This document shows positions 7,246 to 9,867 of a DNA stretch of 9,867 bases, one piece after another (the stretch's first letter is position 1; every line of letters starts with the position of its first letter). A model generated the notes under the pieces. That model saw only the letters and a program-made list of their open reading frames with translations. It was not told where the DNA came from and did not search any database. The position numbers were made by a program, and so were the translations under genes. Origin of the DNA: Prevotellaceae bacterium (GTDB taxonomy: Bacteria; Bacteroidota; Bacteroidia; Bacteroidales; Bacteroidaceae); assembly GCA_031262265.1 (NCBI GenBank), contig JAISIB010000171.1, positions 1 through 9,867 on the forward strand. The letters run 5' to 3'.

Positions 7246-7712
7246 AAAAAATCATAAACCCTTGGAAAGACGTACCGGGCTATAACTGCTTCGGCTGCGC
7301 CCCTACGAATCCGTTCGGCGTGCACATGGAATTTTGGGAAGACGGCGACGAAATCGTCAGTTTCTGGCAGCCGCGTCCCGAATATCAAGGTTGGATAGAC
7401 ACGATGCACGGCGGTATACAAGCCGTCTTGTTGGATGAAATCTGCGCATGGGTCGTGCTGCGCAAACTACAAACGAGCGGCGTCACCTCCAAGATGGAAA
7501 CGCGCTACATGAAGTCTGTCATGACGACCGACAAGCAGATTACACTACGCGCCACCGTCCAAGAGATCAAACGCAACCTCGTCATCGTAGAAGCCCGCCT
7601 GTACAACGAAGCAGGCGAGCTTTGTACCAAAGCCGTGTGCACTTATTTCACGTTTTCGCCCGAGAAAGCGGCCGAAAGCATGAAGTTTTTGGGCTGCGAG
7701 GTCGAAGAGTAG
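7242..7712 (+). CDS. PaaI-like hotdog-fold thioesterase
   Basis: A 156-aa protein without signal peptide, predicted to be a cytoplasmic acyl-CoA thioesterase of the PaaI/YbgC-like hotdog superfamily, probably oligomeric. The key signature is MHGGIQAVLLDEICAW, the HGG...DE region of the active-site helix in 4HBT proteins. The later strands (TRYMKSVMTTDKQITLRATV, IVEARLYNEAGELC) match the hotdog sheet. The N-terminus carries YNCFGCAPTNPFGVHMEF, a CFGC...NP.G lead-in seen in many PaaI-like proteins. Its cysteines at 16 and 19 resemble half of a metal site, but no partner pair is visible. The acyl substrate cannot be read from the sequence. The start ATG overlaps the dsbD TGA (ATGA), which suggests translational coupling. 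Confidence 0.85.
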   Translation: MKKIINPWKDVPGYNCFGCAPTNPFGVHMEFWEDGDEIVSFWQPRPEYQGWIDTMHGGIQAVLLDEICAWVVLRKLQTSGVTSKMETRYMKSVMTTDKQITLRATVQEIKRNLVIVEARLYNEAGELCTKAVCTYFTFSPEKAAESMKFLGCEVEE

Positions 7713-7729
7713 GACGACCGCCCTACTCT
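7706..7729. terminator. Inverted repeat spanning two convergent stop codons, possible bidirectional terminator
   Basis: An exact 8-bp inverted repeat (7706-7713 AGAGTAGG and 7722-7729 CCTACTCT) encloses an 8-base loop. It includes the TAG of the thioesterase gene (7710-7712) and most of the TAG of the opposing esterase gene (7730-7728). The position fits a shared terminator. No T-run follows the stem on either strand, so intrinsic termination is uncertain. Confidence 0.4.
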
Positions 7730-8534
7730 ATCTTCGATTGAAATACTTACGGAAAAACAGTACGTGGTATTCGATGGAATTTGCCCAGTAGGCTCCCGTG
7801 TGCCCGCCCGGACGAACGATATAATCATGCGCTATCTTTCGGTTGAGCAAAGCTTGATGTAGCGCGTTGTTCACGCCAAAGAAGAAATCGTCGGCACCGC
7901 AGTCTACGATCAAAGCCAGATCGCCGTCTTTCAAACCATCCACTTGATTGATCACCGTATGTGCGTCCCATACCTCACGGTTCGCATCGCGCTCACCCAG
8001 TTGCTTCTTCATCTCCCAATTGTCCGGAAACGGACGAATATCCACGCCGCCGCTCATACTGCCTGCCGCTCCGAACACATCGCGGTGTCTAATCGCACTC
8101 CACAAGGCGCCATGTCCACCCATGCTCAGTCCTGAGATAGCGCGGGCACTGCGATCGGGCACCGTCGGGAAGTGGGAATCCACGTAGGCAATCAGTTCGC
8201 GCGAGACGAACGTTTCGTACTGAGAAGAAGGGTCTCGCGGGCTATCCCAATACCAGCTGTTCAGTCCGTCCGGACACGCGAATATCACTTGATACAGCTC
8301 GGCCAGCCGATTTAGATCCGTTAATTGTGCCCAGCTCGCAGCATTTCCGCTATACCCGTGCAGTAGATAGATCACAGGAAAAGCTTGCAACACACCACGT
8401 GCGGGCGTCACAACCACCACTTTCACGTCTTTCTTCATCGTTTCACTATACACGCGCACCGTATCCGTGCGGGCTGCCGACACTGTCAGCACGACAAACA
8501 GGCTTACGCACAAGCCTAAAAACCACCGTTTCAT
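7728..8534 (-). CDS. Secreted alpha/beta-hydrolase, esterase D / CE1-type
   Basis: A 268-aa protein with a Sec-type signal peptide (MKRWFLGLCVSLFVVLTVSA, cleavage near residue 21) and no lipobox Cys, so probably periplasmic or secreted. The body is an esterase D/PF00756 fold, shared by S-formylglutathione hydrolase, antigen 85 and CE1 feruloyl or acetyl-xylan esterases. Visible signatures are PVIYLLHGYSGNAASW (oxyanion region), the elbow ISGLSMGGHGAL with Ser137, DCGADDFFFG with the acid Asp215 or Asp216, and GGHTGAYW with His245. The signal peptide argues against a formaldehyde-detoxifying role and favours hydrolysis of an extracytoplasmic ester, perhaps on a polysaccharide; the substrate is unknown. 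The start at 8534 is chosen because the longer frame from 8576 adds residues before the signal peptide and runs through a promoter-like box. No sugar-degrading genes lie nearby. Confidence 0.87.
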   Translation of the reverse strand: MKRWFLGLCVSLFVVLTVSAARTDTVRVYSETMKKDVKVVVVTPARGVLQAFPVIYLLHGYSGNAASWAQLTDLNRLAELYQVIFACPDGLNSWYWDSPRDPSSQYETFVSRELIAYVDSHFPTVPDRSARAISGLSMGGHGALWSAIRHRDVFGAAGSMSGGVDIRPFPDNWEMKKQLGERDANREVWDAHTVINQVDGLKDGDLALIVDCGADDFFFGVNNALHQALLNRKIAHDYIVRPGGHTGAYWANSIEYHVLFFRKYFNRR

Positions 8535-8562
8535 ACAGAAATCTTTTAATGTTATGGATTCG

Positions 8563-8570
8563 CAAATGTA
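8563..8570 (-). promoter_or_regulatory. Candidate -7 box for the esterase gene
   Basis: On the - strand this reads TACATTTG, matching TAnnTTTG, 28 bases before the esterase ATG. No TTTG was found at the normal -33 spacing, so this is a half-supported promoter. Confidence 0.4.
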
Positions 8571-8598
8571 GTTCAAATCCGCCGAAAATTTCCAAGTA

Positions 8599-8661
8599 GC
8601 TCGCGAAAATATCTTACGAGCTTATGAAAATAACTAACCCACTTGTTTGAACAACTAACTC
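8599..8661. repeat. Three degenerate 21-bp direct repeats in the divergent intergenic region
   Basis: Three adjacent 21-base units start at 8599, 8620 and 8641. Units 1 and 2 match at 14 of 21 positions and share GCT and GAAAATA; units 2 and 3 also match at 14 of 21 and share ACTAAC at the same phase. The first unit also takes part in a short inverted repeat (AGCTCG 8598-8603, CGAGCT 8617-8622). The repeats lie between two divergent genes, upstream of both candidate promoters, so they could be an operator. The region is AT-rich, so chance similarity is possible. The rest of the 241-base gap, apart from the two promoter boxes, shows nothing recognisable. Confidence 0.3.
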
Positions 8662-8718
8662 GCTAAATTTACCAACAAAGCGGCTACGGCAAATACGTCA
8701 AAAAAGCCACACTTTTTC

Positions 8719-8751
8719 TTTGGAGATTCTTAATAAATCCGCTTATCTTTG
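8719..8751 (+). promoter_or_regulatory. Bacteroidota-type promoter for the propeller gene
   Basis: TTTG at 8719-8722 and TATCTTTG at 8744-8751 are separated by 21 bases. This matches the Bacteroidota -33/-7 consensus (TTTG, 19-21 bases, TAnnTTTG). Transcription would start near 8757, about 20 bases before the ATG at 8776. It is the best promoter in the window and rules out the longer reading frame that begins at 8749. Confidence 0.7.
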
Positions 8752-8775
8752 CAGAACCAGAAAAACAAAATTCGT

Positions 8776-9807
8776 ATGAAACAGAAATTTAGAATTATCA
8801 CAGGATTAGCCGCTACGGTGATGGTCGTCATAGTGGTAGTAATCTATGTGGGCTTATTGGACAATGCCTCATCTAATCTGTCGCTCAAAAGTATTCAATT
8901 CGATAAGACCTATCATTTAACAGCGGAGAAGATACCTCTTCATGAGCAATGGAGTACATCCAAGATAAGATTGACAAAAGATTATCTTCTTGTAACTGCA
9001 GATGCCGGTGATTCAGTTGTGTATCTATACTCCCTGCCCGACTTACAATGTAAACGTAAATATTGGACGAGAGGTCAAGGACCTGATGATTTCCAAGACT
9101 TACCGGCATTGGCTAACACAGGGAATGACTATGTCTTTATGCGAGGACAGTCGCCTATGCATCTCCGTAAATATTCATTTACGGAGACTGGTGCCCCCAT
9201 CCTACACGGTTCCTATCAATTTCCTCTGTATGAACCACAGAATGATATGCATGTCATACAAGACTCTATTTTGCTTTACTATATGATTGATAAGTTTATT
9301 GTTAAGAAAATCAATCTTTATCAAGGAGTCTTACAGGAAGAGTATCAACTGGACTTAAAGAAAGAATCACATGGGCAATCGTGGTTTTATAGTAATAAAG
9401 GCAGAGTACGAGCGAATGACTCTCTTCTTATTTACGTATACAACTTTAAGCATCAAATAGATATATACGATTGCCACACGATGCAATTGAAACATCGCTT
9501 GACGGATGGCCATACTTATACTCCTCCCAATCCGGCAGACGATTTCCTGAAAGTAACCAGTCAATATCTATATGCCGAATTAGGTCAGCGTTTTATATAT
9601 GCGTTGTATAGCGGCCAATCAAATGATAACATAGGAGCCTCATACACGATGGAAGTTTTTGATTTTAGCGGCAATCCCATAGCAAAATATTCCTTCGATA
9701 TATCTCCGTATCTCTTCGCGATAGACGAAGTTCGTGGATATATCTATGCTTATAATCCGGTATACGAAGACTATCTTTTAAAGTATAAATTGCCGGAACT
9801 GATGTGA
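8776..9807 (+). CDS. Membrane-anchored TolB-like 6-bladed beta-propeller protein
   Basis: A 343-aa protein. Residues about 6-32 (IITGLAATVMVVIVVVIYVG) form one hydrophobic segment after a basic start and have no lipobox, so it is probably anchored in the inner membrane with the rest outside the cytoplasm. The remainder fits the TolB-like/6-bladed propeller proteins abundant in Bacteroidales. Examples are KDYLLVTADAGDSVVYLYSL, then RGQGPDDFQDL (a G-x-GP-x-[DE]F signature of that group), and blade-like strands such as QIDIYDCHTMQLKHRL, MEVFDFSGNPIAKYSF and VRGYIYAYNPVYEDY. No catalytic residues are evident and the function is unknown; binding of a peptide or protein partner is only a guess. Base composition is clearly more AT-rich than in the genes to the left. 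Its TGA overlaps the ATG of the next gene by one base, so the two are likely coupled. Confidence 0.75.
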   Translation: MKQKFRIITGLAATVMVVIVVVIYVGLLDNASSNLSLKSIQFDKTYHLTAEKIPLHEQWSTSKIRLTKDYLLVTADAGDSVVYLYSLPDLQCKRKYWTRGQGPDDFQDLPALANTGNDYVFMRGQSPMHLRKYSFTETGAPILHGSYQFPLYEPQNDMHVIQDSILLYYMIDKFIVKKINLYQGVLQEEYQLDLKKESHGQSWFYSNKGRVRANDSLLIYVYNFKHQIDIYDCHTMQLKHRLTDGHTYTPPNPADDFLKVTSQYLYAELGQRFIYALYSGQSNDNIGASYTMEVFDFSGNPIAKYSFDISPYLFAIDEVRGYIYAYNPVYEDYLLKYKLPELM

Positions 9808-9867
9808 TGAAAGCACCATATTATATATTTATTGTACTTATATTGCTACTGACCGGATGCAAAAGCA
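9807..9867 (+). CDS. Lipoprotein, N-terminal fragment (partial)
   Basis: A reading frame opens with the ATG that shares one base with the preceding TGA (TGATG) and runs off the window after 20 codons. It encodes MKAPYYIFIVLILLLTGCKS, a complete lipoprotein signal peptide with lipobox LTGC (Cys18). The TGATG junction, the AT-rich codons shared with the upstream gene and the clean signal peptide all support a real gene. Its function lies outside the window. Propeller proteins of this type are often encoded in small clusters, so a second propeller lipoprotein is one possibility, not shown by the sequence. Confidence 0.65.
   Translation, partial: MKAPYYIFIVLILLLTGCKS

Noticed and set aside
8581..8637. 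Short open reading (AENFQVARENILRAYENN) in the intergenic region before the propeller gene
   Set aside because: It has no start codon after the preceding in-frame stop and no ribosome binding site, so it is taken as chance.

Overview
The window looks like a chromosomal segment of a Bacteroidota organism, probably Bacteroidales. Lipoprotein signal peptides end in a Cys followed by acidic residues, as in Bacteroidota surface lipoproteins. Promoter-like boxes fit the Bacteroidota TAnnTTTG (-7) and TTTG (-33) consensus. The gene families (TonB-dependent receptor with surface lipoproteins, DUF4465, 6-bladed propeller proteins) are typical of the group. By eye GC is near 50% up to about 8.5 kb and clearly lower after that. 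A Tannerella-like genus would fit, but this is a guess.

Left block (1-2898, + strand): the last residues of a TonB-dependent outer-membrane receptor, then a 632-aa surface lipoprotein and a 274-aa DUF4465 lipoprotein, closely spaced and co-oriented. The large lipoprotein joins an N-terminal YncE/DUF5074-type beta-propeller, the fold of the B12-capturing BtuG lipoproteins, to a second C-terminal domain carrying a calcium-loop-like motif. Together they look like the end of a TonB-dependent uptake operon, most plausibly for cobalamin or another corrinoid. The substrate is inferred, because the body of the receptor and any leader riboswitch lie outside the window.

Middle block: on the - strand, udk (uridine kinase) is followed by an MltF-type lytic transglycosylase lipoprotein whose start overlaps the end of udk. 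The transglycosylase converges on the DUF4465 gene with a 6-bp overlap. Divergent from udk lie, on the + strand, a small Dabb-domain protein, a complete DsbD-type thiol:disulfide interchange protein, and a PaaI-like hotdog thioesterase that overlaps dsbD by four bases (ATGA).

Right block: a secreted alpha/beta-hydrolase of the esterase D/CE1 type (- strand) converges on the thioesterase, and an 8-bp inverted repeat spans both stop codons. After a divergent 241-bp intergenic region, which carries the best promoter of the window and a degenerate 21-bp-period repeat, comes an AT-richer pair. This is a membrane-anchored TolB-like 6-bladed propeller protein and the start of a lipoprotein, overlapping by one base. 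The pair may be an accessory insertion. No tRNA, rRNA, CRISPR array or insertion sequence was seen.
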